Assembly (NCBI RefSeq): GCF_009296025.1
Contig: NZ_CP045178.1
Coordinates: 6,014,001 to 6,078,000, forward strand
Direction: 5' to 3'
From: Streptomyces tsukubensis
GTDB taxonomy: Bacteria > Actinomycetota > Actinomycetes > Streptomycetales > Streptomycetaceae
DNA length: 64,000 nucleotides
Shown here: positions 28,977 through 40,498 of the stretch, piece by piece
Layout: each line of letters starts with the position of its first letter
Position numbering within the stretch: the first letter of the stretch is position 1
Program-made: the position numbers and the translations under genes
The notes under the pieces: generated by a model
Seen by the model: the letters and a program-made list of their open reading frames with translations, nothing else
What the model was told of the DNA's origin: nothing
Databases searched by the model: none

Positions 28977-30844
28977 GCGGGGTTCCCCTCTGCGCGGGTA
29001 CCCGCGCCCGCCGTGGTGAGCGCGGTACGACGCCCGCCGTCCTCGGCCCCCGCGCCCGACATCAGCCAGGCGTACTCGGGGCTCGTGCGCAGTAGTTCCT
29101 GATGGGTGCCGGTGGCGGCGATACGGCCGCCGGAGAGCAGGGCGACCCGGTCCGCGAGCATCACCGTCGAGGGACGGTGGGCCACGACCAGTGCCGTCGT
29201 ATGAGCGAGGACCCTGCGCAGCGCCGCCTCCACCAGCGCCTCCGTATGCACGTCGAGGGCGGAGAGCGGGTCGTCGAGGACGAGGAAACGCGGGTCTCCG
29301 ACCACCGCCCTTGCCAGGGCGAGCCGTTGCCGCTGGCCGCCCGAGAGGCTCAGCCCCTGCTCACCGACCTCGGTACCCGTCCCCTTGGGGAGGGCGTGCA
29401 CGAATTCGGCCTGGGCCACCTCAAGGGCGCGTCCCAGTTGGGTCTCGCCCGCTTCCCGGCCCGCGCCCATCAGGATGTTCTCCGCGACGCTCGCGGAGAA
29501 GAGGGTCGGCTCCTCGAAGGCGACCGCCACGAGGGAACGCAGCCGCTCCCGGTCCATCGTGGTGATGTCGGCGCCGTCCAGTGTGATACGCCCGGAAACG
29601 ATCTCGTGGAGCCGGGGCACGAGGGCCGTCAGCGTCGTCTTGCCGCTTCCCGTGGCACCTACGATCGCCACGGTCTCGCCGGAGTTGATGTGCAGGTCCA
29701 CGCCGTCCAGCACCGGCGGAGAGCCGTCGGGCGCGTCCGGGTACCGGAAGGCCACCCGCTCGAACCGGATACCGTCCTGGGCCTCGACGGGGGTGCCTCC
29801 CTCGGCGGTCGCCGGGGCGCCGTCCGCCGACGGAGACGGCTCCTCCTCCGGCGCGTCCATCACCTCGAAGTACCGCTCCGCCGCGGTCGACGCCTCCTGG
29901 CTCATCGCCAGCAGGAAACCGATCGACTCCACCGGCCAGCGCAGCGCGAGCGCGGTCGAGAGGAACGCCACCAGTGTCCCCGCCGACAGGCCCCCGTCCG
30001 CGACGCGCAGCGCCCCGAAGACCAGGGCCACGCCGATCGCCAGCTCGGGCAGGAGGGTGATGGTGCCCCAGATCGCCGCGAGCAGACGGGCCTTGTCCAA
30101 CTCGGTGGCGCGCAGGGTGCGGGAGAGTTCACGGAAGGCGTGCGCCTGGCTGCGATGGCGGCCGAACCCCTTGATGACACGGATTCCGAGGACGCTCTCC
30201 TCGACGAGCGTCGTCAGGTCGCCCACCTGGTCCTGCGCCTTCCTCGCCACCAGCGAGTAATGCCGTTCGAAGATGGAGCAGACGACCATCAGGGGGATGG
30301 CCGGCACCACGATCACCAGACCGAGCGTCCAGTCCTGGGCCAGCAGGATCAAGATCCCGATGAGGATGGTCGCGCCGTTGACCAGCAGGAACGTCAAGGG
30401 GAAGGCGAGGAACATCCGCAGCAGTGACAGATCCGTGGTGCCGCGCGACAGCAACTGCCCCGAGGCCCACCGGTCGTGGAAGGCGATGGGGAGCCGCTGG
30501 AGGTGCCGGTAGAGGTCCCCCCGCATCGACGCCTCCACCCCCGCCAGCGGCCGGGCCACCAGCCACCGCCGCAGCCCGAAGAGCAGGGCCTCCAGGAGCC
30601 CGAGGAGGAGCAGGGCGAGCGCACCGATCCACACACCTCCCGGGTCGTGATGGCGCACGGGCCCGTCCACGATGTGCTTCAGCACGAGGGGGATGACCAG
30701 CCCCGCCGTGGAGGCGAGGACGGCGACGCCGGCCGCGCCGAACAGCCTGACGCGCACGGGCCGGACGTAGGGCCAGAGGCGCAGCAGAGCGCGGACTGCC
30801 GAACGCCGCTGAACGGGGGCGGGGGGTTTGTGTGATTCATCCAT
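28973..30844 (-). CDS. ABC exporter half-transporter, degenerate Walker B subunit
   Basis: About 623-aa half-transporter with six membrane helices and an ATPase domain: Walker A GATGSGKTT, an intact LSGGQRQRLALARA signature, and Walker B LVLDDPLSALD in which the catalytic Glu is replaced by Asp525. This is typical of the non-hydrolysing half of heterodimeric exporters such as TmrAB or TM287/288. ATG 30844 is used because the conserved protein starts near there; a reading to 30988 exists and the ribosome site is weak. It is first of the two-gene unit. A 16-bp palindrome lies about 140 bp upstream. Confidence 0.92.
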   Translation of the reverse strand: MDESHKPPAPVQRRSAVRALLRLWPYVRPVRVRLFGAAGVAVLASTAGLVIPLVLKHIVDGPVRHHDPGGVWIGALALLLLGLLEALLFGLRRWLVARPLAGVEASMRGDLYRHLQRLPIAFHDRWASGQLLSRGTTDLSLLRMFLAFPLTFLLVNGATILIGILILLAQDWTLGLVIVVPAIPLMVVCSIFERHYSLVARKAQDQVGDLTTLVEESVLGIRVIKGFGRHRSQAHAFRELSRTLRATELDKARLLAAIWGTITLLPELAIGVALVFGALRVADGGLSAGTLVAFLSTALALRWPVESIGFLLAMSQEASTAAERYFEVMDAPEEEPSPSADGAPATAEGGTPVEAQDGIRFERVAFRYPDAPDGSPPVLDGVDLHINSGETVAIVGATGSGKTTLTALVPRLHEIVSGRITLDGADITTMDRERLRSLVAVAFEEPTLFSASVAENILMGAGREAGETQLGRALEVAQAEFVHALPKGTGTEVGEQGLSLSGGQRQRLALARAVVGDPRFLVLDDPLSALDVHTEALVEAALRRVLAHTTALVVAHRPSTVMLADRVALLSGGRIAATGTHQELLRTSPEYAWLMSGAGAEDGGRRTALTTAGAGTRAEGNPA

Positions 30845-30984
30845 CACCGGCGACACTACGTTTCGCCACCGACAATGCCCATCGGGTTTTGGGCGTAGGA
30901 CCGCAGGCGGGCGCGGGCACGTCTCTCCCGACCGCTCGGCGGAGCGTCCAACAGTCCCCGTCACCGCAGGTCGTAGTGGTCGCA

Positions 30985-31000
30985 TCAACCGATCGGTTGA
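30985..31000. promoter_or_regulatory. Perfect 16-bp palindrome TCAACCGATCGGTTGA
   Basis: A perfect dyad of the size and type bound by TetR-family repressors, lying between the ABC exporter operon and the divergent ABC/LuxR remnant. No TetR gene is adjacent. Confidence 0.6.
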
Positions 31001-31059
31001 CGCGTGGGCGAGCGTGTTGACGGATGGCCCCGGGCCCCGGGCGCCGGAGCCCTTGAACC

Positions 31060-31890
31060 ATGGCCGTCATCGAAGTACGCGAACCGCGCAAGCGCTACGG
31101 GGCAGGCCCGTCGTCGACGGTGTCTCCTTCACCGTGGACGAGGAGGAGATCTTCGGGGTCCTCGGGCCCAACGGCGCGGGAAGGACCACGGCGGTCGAGC
31201 GCGTCGAAGGGCCGCGCACCCCGACTCGGGCACCGTCACCGTGGCGGGGCTCGACCCGGTGACCGACCGCGACCATGGCACCCGGCTGCTCGGCGCCCAG
31301 CTCCAGGAGAGCGAACTCCGGGCGAAACCCACCGTCGGGGAGGCTCTGGGGCTCTACGCCTCCTTCTGCCCGGCGCCCGCCGACTGGCGTCCGCTCGCCG
31401 AACGGCTCGGACTCGCCGCCAAGCTCACGACGCGGTTCGCGAAGCTCTCCGGCGGCCGGAAACCACGTCTCCTCATCGCGCTCGCCCTGATCGGCAATCC
31501 AGGATCGTCGTCCTCGACGAACTCACCACCGGGCCCGACCCGCGCGTCACACCGCGCGAGGTACTGTTCGCCGCCGTGCGCACGGCGGCGAACGGGCCGC
31601 ACGGTCCTCTCACGGGTCGCGTCCCGGCTGGTCAGCGCCGTCCGCACCCCGGCCCCCGCCGGGGATCGCTCTCCGCCCGCGAGCGGGAAGTCCTCGTCCT
31701 GGTGGCGAAGGGCACATCGAACCGGGAGATCGCCCGCACCCTCTTCATCAGCGGGGCGACCGTGAACACCCACCTCACCCACGTGTACGCGAAACCGGGC
31801 GTCAGCGACCGGGCGGCGGCCGTCGCGGAAGGCCACGACAGAGGCATCCTCGGACCCGGCGCACGCTCCGGCCCCGAACCCGCGCCGTGA
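31060..31890 (+). pseudogene. Decayed ABC ATPase joined to a LuxR-type C-terminus
   Basis: ABC-ATPase sequence appears in three reading frames in turn: MAVIEVREPRKRYG (about 31060-31100), then RPVVDGVSFTVDEEEIFG with GPNGAGRTT (Walker A Lys changed to Arg), then GTVTVAGLDPVTD through FAKLSGGRKPRLLIALALIGNPG, then IVVLDELTTGPDP. It continues without a break into a LuxR-type DNA-binding domain, LSAREREVLVLVAKGTSNREIARTLFISGATVNTHLTHVYAK (about 31660-31800). Typical operons have ATPase, permease, sensor kinase and LuxR-type regulator, so a deletion has probably joined the first gene to the last, with frameshifts. Not expected to be functional, though the LuxR segment could in principle be translated. 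Confidence 0.75.
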
Positions 31891-31992
31891 GGCTCGTGGG
31901 GGCCGCGCCGTAGTATCCGCCTGAGCCGCCCCACGGAGCAGGACGGGCGCGGCGGGACCGAGACAGAGGCGGGCAGTACAGAGGTGGGCATC

Positions 31993-33327
31993 ATGGACAG
32001 CCGGGCGCGCAGGGGCATACGCGGGCGGGCGGGGGTCCTCCTCGCCCTGGCACCGCTTCTCGCCGTGGCCGCCTGCGAGGGCGTGCCGTGGGAGGCGGGC
32101 CACCCGGTCTACGACGAAAAGCCCTCCGCGCAGCTCGCCGCCGCGGCGAAGGTGACCAAGGAAGCGGGTACCGCACGGTTCACCTCAAGCCTGGTCTACG
32201 GCGACGGCGCCACACGCGCCACCGACACCACCACGGGCGTCATGGACTTCACCCGCGACACCGCCTCCGGCGAGCGCGCCCTCCGTATCCCCGACGCACT
32301 CCCCGCCAAGGACGCCCGCGCCCTTGGTGCGACCGGTAGCGGCGACGACCTGGACCGGGACATCGACGAGGCGCGCGCCGTCAGGACGAGCAGCGTCTAC
32401 GTCCCCGTCCGCAGCGGAGAGCGCACCTCATGGCTCCGCTTCTCCAAGGGCGAGCGTAAGAAGTTCGGCCTCACCCACAGCGACCTGGCCCGCCTCAACG
32501 GCGCGGGCGCCCCTTACGGCGGCACGCTCGCGGAGACCCTGCGCGGGGCGAAGCCCACCGTGCGGCCGGAGAAGCTCAAGGGCGGTATGCGGCGCTATCA
32601 CGTGACGGTGTCGCGCACCCGCTCCCTCAAGGTGCTGCCGGTGGCGCTGGCCAGGACCATCCGCGCCGACGGTGAGAAGCCGAAGGTCACCGTCACCGTC
32701 GACCTCAACAAGAAGGGCGAGCTGCGCCGCGCCACCGCCGACCTCACCCCGCTGCTCGCGGCGCTGCACCGGGCGGACGTCCTCACCGATGTGAGTGTCC
32801 TGCGTGCGGACTACCGTCTGACCCGCCTCGGCAAGTGGCAGGAGGAACGTTTCCCCTCGGGCCATTCGGTGCAGCGCTCCGAGCGGGTGATCGTTCCCCG
32901 CAGCAGCCTGAAGCCGGGGCAGTGCGCCGACACCGGCCTGGTGCCAGCGAAGAAGAAGAGGGTGCTGAAGGTCGACTGCGCGGACCCGCACGGTGTGCGG
33001 GCGTACGCGAAGGTATCCGTCGACGAGACCGTCACCAAGGTCCACGGGGACGACCTCCTCACGGTCCACAAGGACGACCTCATCAAGGACTACGGTCACG
33101 CCGCCTGCGTAGACCGGCTCGCGAAGGCGCCCAAGAACGTGACCGAGGACGTGGCGGAACCGGCCACCGTCTCCAGCGTCGGCAAGCAGTCCCTCCAGCT
33201 CACCAAGGCGCACGGAACCGTCGTGCACGCCAAGGCGGGCAAGGCCCTCCCGCACGGGACACGGCTGAAGGTCACAGGCGACTTCACCTGCCTTGTCCGG
33301 ACGGATCAGTCCCGGACCACGGGTTAG
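31993..33327 (+). CDS. Secreted lipoprotein, unknown function
   Basis: 444-aa exported protein with a lipoprotein signal: basic MDSRARRGIRGRAG, hydrophobic core VLLALAPLLAV and lipobox AVAAC (Cys near 28). The mature part begins with Ala-rich helix, then beta-rich sequence resembling LppX/LprG-like or LolA-like lipid-binding folds (AKVTKEAGTARFTSSLVYGDG, TTGVMDFTRDTASGE), and a second half with YGHAACVDRLAKAP and paired cysteines in the septum-formation-like pattern (GQCADTG, VDCADPHGVRAYAKV). ATG 31993 follows GAGGTGG. No operon partner. The fold resemblance is a weak inference. Confidence 0.75.
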   Translation: MDSRARRGIRGRAGVLLALAPLLAVAACEGVPWEAGHPVYDEKPSAQLAAAAKVTKEAGTARFTSSLVYGDGATRATDTTTGVMDFTRDTASGERALRIPDALPAKDARALGATGSGDDLDRDIDEARAVRTSSVYVPVRSGERTSWLRFSKGERKKFGLTHSDLARLNGAGAPYGGTLAETLRGAKPTVRPEKLKGGMRRYHVTVSRTRSLKVLPVALARTIRADGEKPKVTVTVDLNKKGELRRATADLTPLLAALHRADVLTDVSVLRADYRLTRLGKWQEERFPSGHSVQRSERVIVPRSSLKPGQCADTGLVPAKKKRVLKVDCADPHGVRAYAKVSVDETVTKVHGDDLLTVHKDDLIKDYGHAACVDRLAKAPKNVTEDVAEPATVSSVGKQSLQLTKAHGTVVHAKAGKALPHGTRLKVTGDFTCLVRTDQSRTTG

Positions 33328-33442
33328 TCCCGGCTCACGGGTCAGTCCCGGCCCACGGGTTAGTCCCGGCCCACGGGTCAGTCCCGGCCCACGGGTCAGT
33401 CCCGGACCACGGGTCGGACCAGGACCACGGGTCACGCCCGGA

Positions 33443-33450
<8 letters not shown>
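33298..33450. repeat. 18-bp tandem repeats after the lipoprotein stop
   Basis: About seven to eight copies of an 18-bp unit close to GTCAGTCCCGGCCCACGG. They begin in the last codons of the lipoprotein gene, form its stop and run to the end of the convergent glgX. Confidence 0.9.
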
Positions 33451-36151
<2,701 letters not shown>

Positions 36152-36476
36152 CTTCGGCCTCCCGCGGCTCGTGGGGGCGCGCTCGGGGCAGGGCGTGCGG
36201 CGTCCCGGCCGCGGCTCCCCGGCGTCGTCCCTTCCTCCTGTTCTGCCCACGGGGGGCTCCCCGCGCACGTTCCCCCGCCGACTGTGGCCCTTTCCCCCGC
36301 CGAACCGGCCTGTTCGCCGCCTTGACCTGGGAAGGACTCGGCCTTCGGGAGCGGTTGGGACCGAACGGTGACATACGTGGGGATCCTTGCGCCCTGACCA
36401 TGTGGTTATCTGACGCAGTGCGCGCGGGCGGCGCGCCGGAGTGCGGGCCTGATCAGGCCGTGCGAGGGGAGACAAC
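36152..36476. other. Divergent glgX-ldt intergenic region
   Basis: 325 bp between divergent starts. A less GC-rich patch near 36365-36420 (GTGGTTATCTGACGCAG) may carry the transpeptidase promoter. No other feature seen. Confidence 0.4.
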
Positions 36477-37715
36477 GTGAGCGGGCGACCGATATCCGGA
36501 GCATCGGCGGGCGGGGGACTGCCTGCCGGCCGGAGGGCCCTGCCGGCCCTGCTGCTCGGGGCGATGCTGTTGCTGACGGCGTGCGGTGGCGGGGCCGACG
36601 GCAAGGGTGAAGGCAAGGGCGGCGGTGCGGGGAAGGCGGGCGCCGCGACCCCTTCGCAGGCCGTCGTGACGGTGGCGCCGAAGGACGGCGCGGACTCGGT
36701 GGGTACGAGCGGGGCGCTGAAGATCGCCGCCGACCGGGGCAAGCTCACCTCGGTGCGTGTCGCGGACGGCAAGGGCAACGAGGTCCAGGGGGAGATAACC
36801 GCCGACGGCGGCAAGTGGACGCCGGAGCACCATCTCGCGTCGGCCACCAAGTACAAGGTGCACGCCATAGCCAAGGACTCCAAGGGCAGGGAGTCGGCGA
36901 AGGACACGACCTTCACCACCCTCGTCCCCAAGAACACGTTCGTGGGCACCTATACGCCCGAGAACGGTTCCAAGGTCGGTGTGGGCATGCCGGTCTCCCT
37001 CCACTTCACCAGGGGCATCACCAGCCCCGAGGCGGTGGAGAAGGCCATCGAGGTCACCTCGGAGCCGAAGGTCGAGATCCGCCACAAGTGGTACGGCAAC
37101 GACCGGCTCGACTTCCGTCCCGAGGAGTACTGGAAGCCGGATACGAAGGTCACCCTGCAGCTCGCCCTCGACGGTGTCGAGGGCAGGCCAGGGGTGTACG
37201 GCAAGCAGACCAGGACGGTGACGTTCACCGTCGGCCGCAGCCAGGTCTCGACCGTGGACGCCAAGTCCCACATGATGACCGTCGAACGTGACGGCAAGGT
37301 GCTGAAGAAGATCCCGATCACGGCGGGAGGCCCCGGCACCACCACGTACAACGGGCAGATGGTCATCAGCGAGAAGTACCAGGTGACCCGGATGAACGGC
37401 GAGACCGTCGGTTTCGGCGGCGAGTACGACATCAAGGACGTGCCGCACGCGATGCGCCTGTCGACCTCGGGCACCTTCATCCACGGCAACTACTGGGCGG
37501 GGGCCTCCACCTTCGGCAGCGCCAACACGAGCCACGGCTGCGTCGGCCTGCGCGACACCCGCGGCGGTTACGACGGCCAGGCGCCGGCCGCCTGGTTCTA
37601 CAGCCAGTCCCTCATCGGCGACGTGGTGACGGTGAAGAACTCCCAGGACCAGACGATCCCTTGGTGGAACGGGCTCAACGCCTGGAACCTGCCGTGGGAC
37701 AAGTGGGAGAAGTAA
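36477..37715 (+). CDS. L,D-transpeptidase lipoprotein (YkuD, Ig-like domains)
   Basis: 412-aa exported enzyme forming 3-3 cross-links in peptidoglycan or attaching proteins to it. A lipoprotein signal with lipobox LLTAC (Cys near 36) is followed by a Gly/Lys-rich linker, two Ig-like domains typical of actinobacterial Ldt proteins (VTVAPKDGADSVGTSGALKI and VGMPVSLHFTRGI), and a YkuD domain with IHGNYWA and SHGCVGLRD, where Cys355 is the nucleophile and His353 part of the site. GTG 36477 follows GGGGAGA. It is single-gene, with a terminator directly behind. Confidence 0.95.
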   Translation: MSGRPISGASAGGGLPAGRRALPALLLGAMLLLTACGGGADGKGEGKGGGAGKAGAATPSQAVVTVAPKDGADSVGTSGALKIAADRGKLTSVRVADGKGNEVQGEITADGGKWTPEHHLASATKYKVHAIAKDSKGRESAKDTTFTTLVPKNTFVGTYTPENGSKVGVGMPVSLHFTRGITSPEAVEKAIEVTSEPKVEIRHKWYGNDRLDFRPEEYWKPDTKVTLQLALDGVEGRPGVYGKQTRTVTFTVGRSQVSTVDAKSHMMTVERDGKVLKKIPITAGGPGTTTYNGQMVISEKYQVTRMNGETVGFGGEYDIKDVPHAMRLSTSGTFIHGNYWAGASTFGSANTSHGCVGLRDTRGGYDGQAPAAWFYSQSLIGDVVTVKNSQDQTIPWWNGLNAWNLPWDKWEK

Positions 37716-37741
37716 CCGCGAGCGAGGACGCCCGTCACGAA

Positions 37742-37781
37742 GGCGCCCGTGGGGAAGACGACATCCCCGCGGGCGCCTTTT
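37742..37781 (+). terminator. Rho-independent terminator behind the transpeptidase
   Basis: 14-bp stem (one G-U pair) with an 8-base loop, followed by TTTT at 37778-37781. Confidence 0.88.
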
Positions 37782-37811
37782 CGCGGGGGCAGGCGTCTAG
37801 TGTGCCGAAAC

Positions 37812-38579
37812 ATGACTGTGCACTTTGAAGTCGCCGAAGGCGTCGGAACCATCCGTCTCGACCGTCCGCCGATGAACGCGCTGGACATCGCGGTCCAGGA
37901 CCGCCTGAAGGAACTGGCCGAGGAGGCCGGGGACCGCGACGACGTGCGCGCCGTCGTCCTCCACGGGGGTGAGAAGGTCTTCGCCGCGGGCGCCGACATC
38001 AAGGAGATGCGGACGATGGACCACGCGGCCATGGTCGTACGGTCCAAGGCGCTCCAGGACTCGTTCACCGCTGTGGCGCGCATCCCCAAGCCCGTGGTGG
38101 CCGCGGTCACCGGCTACGCGCTGGGCGGCGGCTGCGAGCTGGCGCTCTGCGCCGACTACCGCATCGCCGCGGAGGACGCCAAGCTCGGACAGCCGGAGAT
38201 CCTCCTCGGCCTGATCCCCGGCGCGGGCGGCACCCAGCGGCTCGCCCGGCTGATCGGGCCCTCACGCGCCAAGGACCTCATCTTCACGGGCCGTCAGGTC
38301 AAGGCACCCGAGGCGCTGGCGCTGGGTCTGGTGGACCGCGTGGTGCCGGCCGGTGAGGTCTACGCGCAGGCGTACGCCTGGGCGGCGCGGCTCGCGAAGG
38401 GGCCTTCCTTGGCCCTGCGGGCGGCGAAGGAGGCGGTCGACACGGGTCTGGAGACCGATATCGACTCCGGGCTCGCCCTGGAGCGCACCTGGTTCGCGGG
38501 GCTCTTCGCGACCGAGGACAAGGAGCGGGGCATGCGGAGCTTCATCGAAGAGGGACCGGGCAAGGCGAAATTCGTCTGA
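37812..38579 (+). CDS. Enoyl-CoA hydratase/isomerase family protein
   Basis: 255-aa crotonase-fold enzyme, probably hydrating trans-2-enoyl-CoA in fatty-acid oxidation. Both catalytic glutamates are present with correct spacing: Glu109 in GGGCELALC and Glu129 in QPEILLGLIPGAGGTQRL. The oxyanion-hole segment AAGADIKEM is intact. ATG 37812 fits the family start; there is no clear ribosome site and the mRNA may be leaderless or have a very short leader behind the preceding terminator. No operon partner, so the pathway is not fixed by context. Confidence 0.92.
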   Translation: MTVHFEVAEGVGTIRLDRPPMNALDIAVQDRLKELAEEAGDRDDVRAVVLHGGEKVFAAGADIKEMRTMDHAAMVVRSKALQDSFTAVARIPKPVVAAVTGYALGGGCELALCADYRIAAEDAKLGQPEILLGLIPGAGGTQRLARLIGPSRAKDLIFTGRQVKAPEALALGLVDRVVPAGEVYAQAYAWAARLAKGPSLALRAAKEAVDTGLETDIDSGLALERTWFAGLFATEDKERGMRSFIEEGPGKAKFV

Positions 38580-38610
38580 GCGGTCTGAGCGGTCTGCGCT
38601 GTCCGAGCTG

Positions 38611-38649
38611 TCCGGGGCGTCCGGGGCGTCCGGGGCGTCCGGGGCGTCC
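38611..38649. repeat. 9-bp tandem repeat (TCCGGGGCG)
   Basis: Four exact units plus a partial one, beginning 31 bp after the enoyl-CoA hydratase stop. Confidence 0.9.
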
Positions 38650-38803
38650 GAGTCTTCGAGGCCGGATACGGTGCGCGCCCCGCCCGTACGGAGCGGCGCG
38701 CGGTTTCGCTCCGGAGGCGGGGGTTGCGGACGTCAAGCTCCCTCAAATGTTCGGTAGTTGACCCCTCCGGGGCACTGGCTTCGGGGACGATTCGCCTTAT
38801 CAG

Positions 38804-38954
38804 AGCCTTAAAGAAACCTTAAGGCTGGAGCGGATCGCGCGGTCGGTGATCATTCGTGAGCACGCTGTTACCGCAGGTCAGGCCGGTGCAATAGCACCTT
38901 GATTGTCACCGGCATATGCCAAATGAACCCCCCGGAATGGTTGATTCCGGGGGG
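38804..38954 (+). promoter_or_regulatory. Structured leader or small RNA candidate upstream of ATPase gene
   Basis: A dyad AGCCTTAA-N7-TTAAGGCT (38804-38826) is followed at 38928-38954 by an 11-bp stem (CCCCCCGGAAT and complement) with a GGTTG loop and then CTTCTT, resembling an intrinsic terminator. It ends 54 bp before the ATG at 39009. It could terminate a short RNA, attenuate the downstream gene, or close an unseen upstream transcript. Confidence 0.35.
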
Positions 38955-39008
38955 CTTCTTCCTGCGGAACGGTCACGAACCGCCCCTCCTGCGGCCATGA
39001 TGGGGGGC

Positions 39009-39515
39009 ATGGCGGGGCTGGAGGGTATCGAGCAAGCACGGCGTCCGGGCAGTCCGGCGGCGCCGCGGTGGACGCCCACTGTGGAAGACGAGCGGGCGCT
39101 CGAAACGATGGAGTCGCACGGCAATCCGGTGGACGCGGAGGTCGTTCTGGACTCGGCTCCCGGAGCGGCGGCGACCGCCAGGCGGCTGGCCGAGATCGTC
39201 GTCGTGGCCGAGTGGGGGCTCTCGCCGCACCTCGCGGAGTGCACCGCACTGCTCGTCTCCGAACTCTTCGGCAACGCCGTGGAACACACCGGCGCGCGCG
39301 CCGTCGGTCTGCGTATGCACCGGCGTCCCGGCCGTATCCGGGTCGAGGTGCGCGACCCCTCGCGCAGCCTGCCCTGTATGATGCCCGCTTTCGAGATGGA
39401 AGTGGTCAGCGGGTACGGCCTGTTGCTGGTGGAGAAGTTGTCGGACCGGTGGGGCGCGGACCTGCTGCCGATCGGCAAGAAGACCTGGTTCGAGATCCGA
39501 GTGTCCGACCGCTGA
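39009..39515 (+). CDS. ATP-binding protein (anti-sigma-factor-like HATPase)
   Basis: 168-aa single-domain GHKL ATPase of the RsbW/SpoIIAB type abundant in Streptomyces. The N box LLVSELFGNAVEHTGA and the G1-like GYGLLLVEKLSDRWG are visible. Such proteins bind anti-sigma antagonists or sigma factors; the partner cannot be named from context. ATG 39009 (MAGLEGIEQ) is chosen because it fits the remembered family start, with GGGGGG one base upstream; earlier ATGs at 38997 and 38916 would place the leader hairpin inside the coding region. No antagonist or sigma gene is adjacent. Confidence 0.85.
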   Translation: MAGLEGIEQARRPGSPAAPRWTPTVEDERALETMESHGNPVDAEVVLDSAPGAAATARRLAEIVVVAEWGLSPHLAECTALLVSELFGNAVEHTGARAVGLRMHRRPGRIRVEVRDPSRSLPCMMPAFEMEVVSGYGLLLVEKLSDRWGADLLPIGKKTWFEIRVSDR

Positions 39516-39531
39516 CACGGGCGGCCGGAGC

Positions 39532-39558
39532 CGGGTGCCCCGGGTGCCCCGGGTGCCC
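39532..39558. repeat. 9-bp tandem repeat (CGGGTGCCC) behind the ATPase gene
   Basis: Three exact units starting 17 bp after the stop codon. Confidence 0.85.
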
Positions 39559-39890
39559 GTGGGGATCGGATTCTGGGCCGGGGCCGGGGCCGGGGCCGGA
39601 GTCGTGGCCGGGGGCGGGAGGCGGGGGTCGCCCGTGGGGCCTCGTCCGCGGTGCGAAGGCCCGTGGCGCGAAGCCCACGGTGGTCCCGTCCGCGGTGGCC
39701 CCGTCCGCGGCGCGAGGTCTGCTGCGGCGCGAGGTCCGGGGCCCCGGCGTTCGCCCGCCCGCAGTGTGACGCCCGCAGCGCCGACGCCCGCCCGTCGGTG
39801 CGGCTCACGCTCGCCGCACCACCTCGGCCGGACCGAACCGCTCCCCGCCTGGCCGTGCCGCACCGCCGGACCGAGTCGCCCCCCGCCGCC

Positions 39891-40085
39891 GGTCGAGCCC
39901 TCCGGTGGGACCGAGCCGGCCGGTCGAGCCATCTGGTCGGACCGGGCCCGCCGCCGGTCGAGCCCTCCGGTGGGACCGAGCCGGCCGGTCGAGCCATCTG
40001 GTCGGACCGGGCCCGCCGCCGGTCGAGCCCTCCGGTGGGACCGAGCCCGCCGCCGGTCGAGCCATCTGGTCGGACCGAGCCCGCC
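39891..40085. repeat. 65-bp tandem repeat, about three copies
   Basis: The segment GGTCGAGCCCTCCGGTGGG recurs at 39891, 39956 and 40021, giving an exact 65-bp period. Each unit consists of two related halves (GGTCGAGCC followed by CTCCGGTGGG or ATCTGGTCGG). The period is not a multiple of three. Confidence 0.92.
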
Positions 40086-40498
40086 GCCGGTCGAACCCCC
40101 CCGGTCGGACCGAGCCCCCGGGTCGAGCCGTGCCGCTCCCCGCCCGGTCGGGCCGCTCCCCGCCGGATCGAGTCGCCCCCGGTCGGGCCGTGTCGCCTGG
40201 CCGGGTCGAGCCCCCGGGGCGAGCCCTCCGGCCAGGCGAGCCCTCCGGCCGGACGAGTCCTTCGGTGAGACCGAGTCCCCCGGTTGGGTCGAGCCCCTGG
40301 TCGGACCGAGCCCTCTGGTCGGGCCGAGCCGCCCCCGCCGGGCCCCGCCCCCCCCGCTGCGCCGATTCCGTACCCCGGTGCTCGACCGCGCCGCGTTCGC
40401 GCCCTGGTCGTGCTCCGGCGTACGCGGTGCAACGACCCGCGCCCGTCCGAATCGGGTCAATCAGTACATTTCTCCGTCCCCCCGCCTTAAATGTGCGG

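Larger units (their letters stand above)
39516..40498. other. Repeat-rich intergenic region
   Basis: About 980 bp with no supported gene. It starts with three 9-bp CGGGTGCCC units (39532-39558) and a GGGGCC tract (about 39575-39605), holds a 65-bp tandem repeat (39891-40085) and continues with degenerate GGTCGGACCGAGCC-like units to about 40345. Open frames crossing it are by-products of the GC-rich repeats. Confidence 0.7.
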
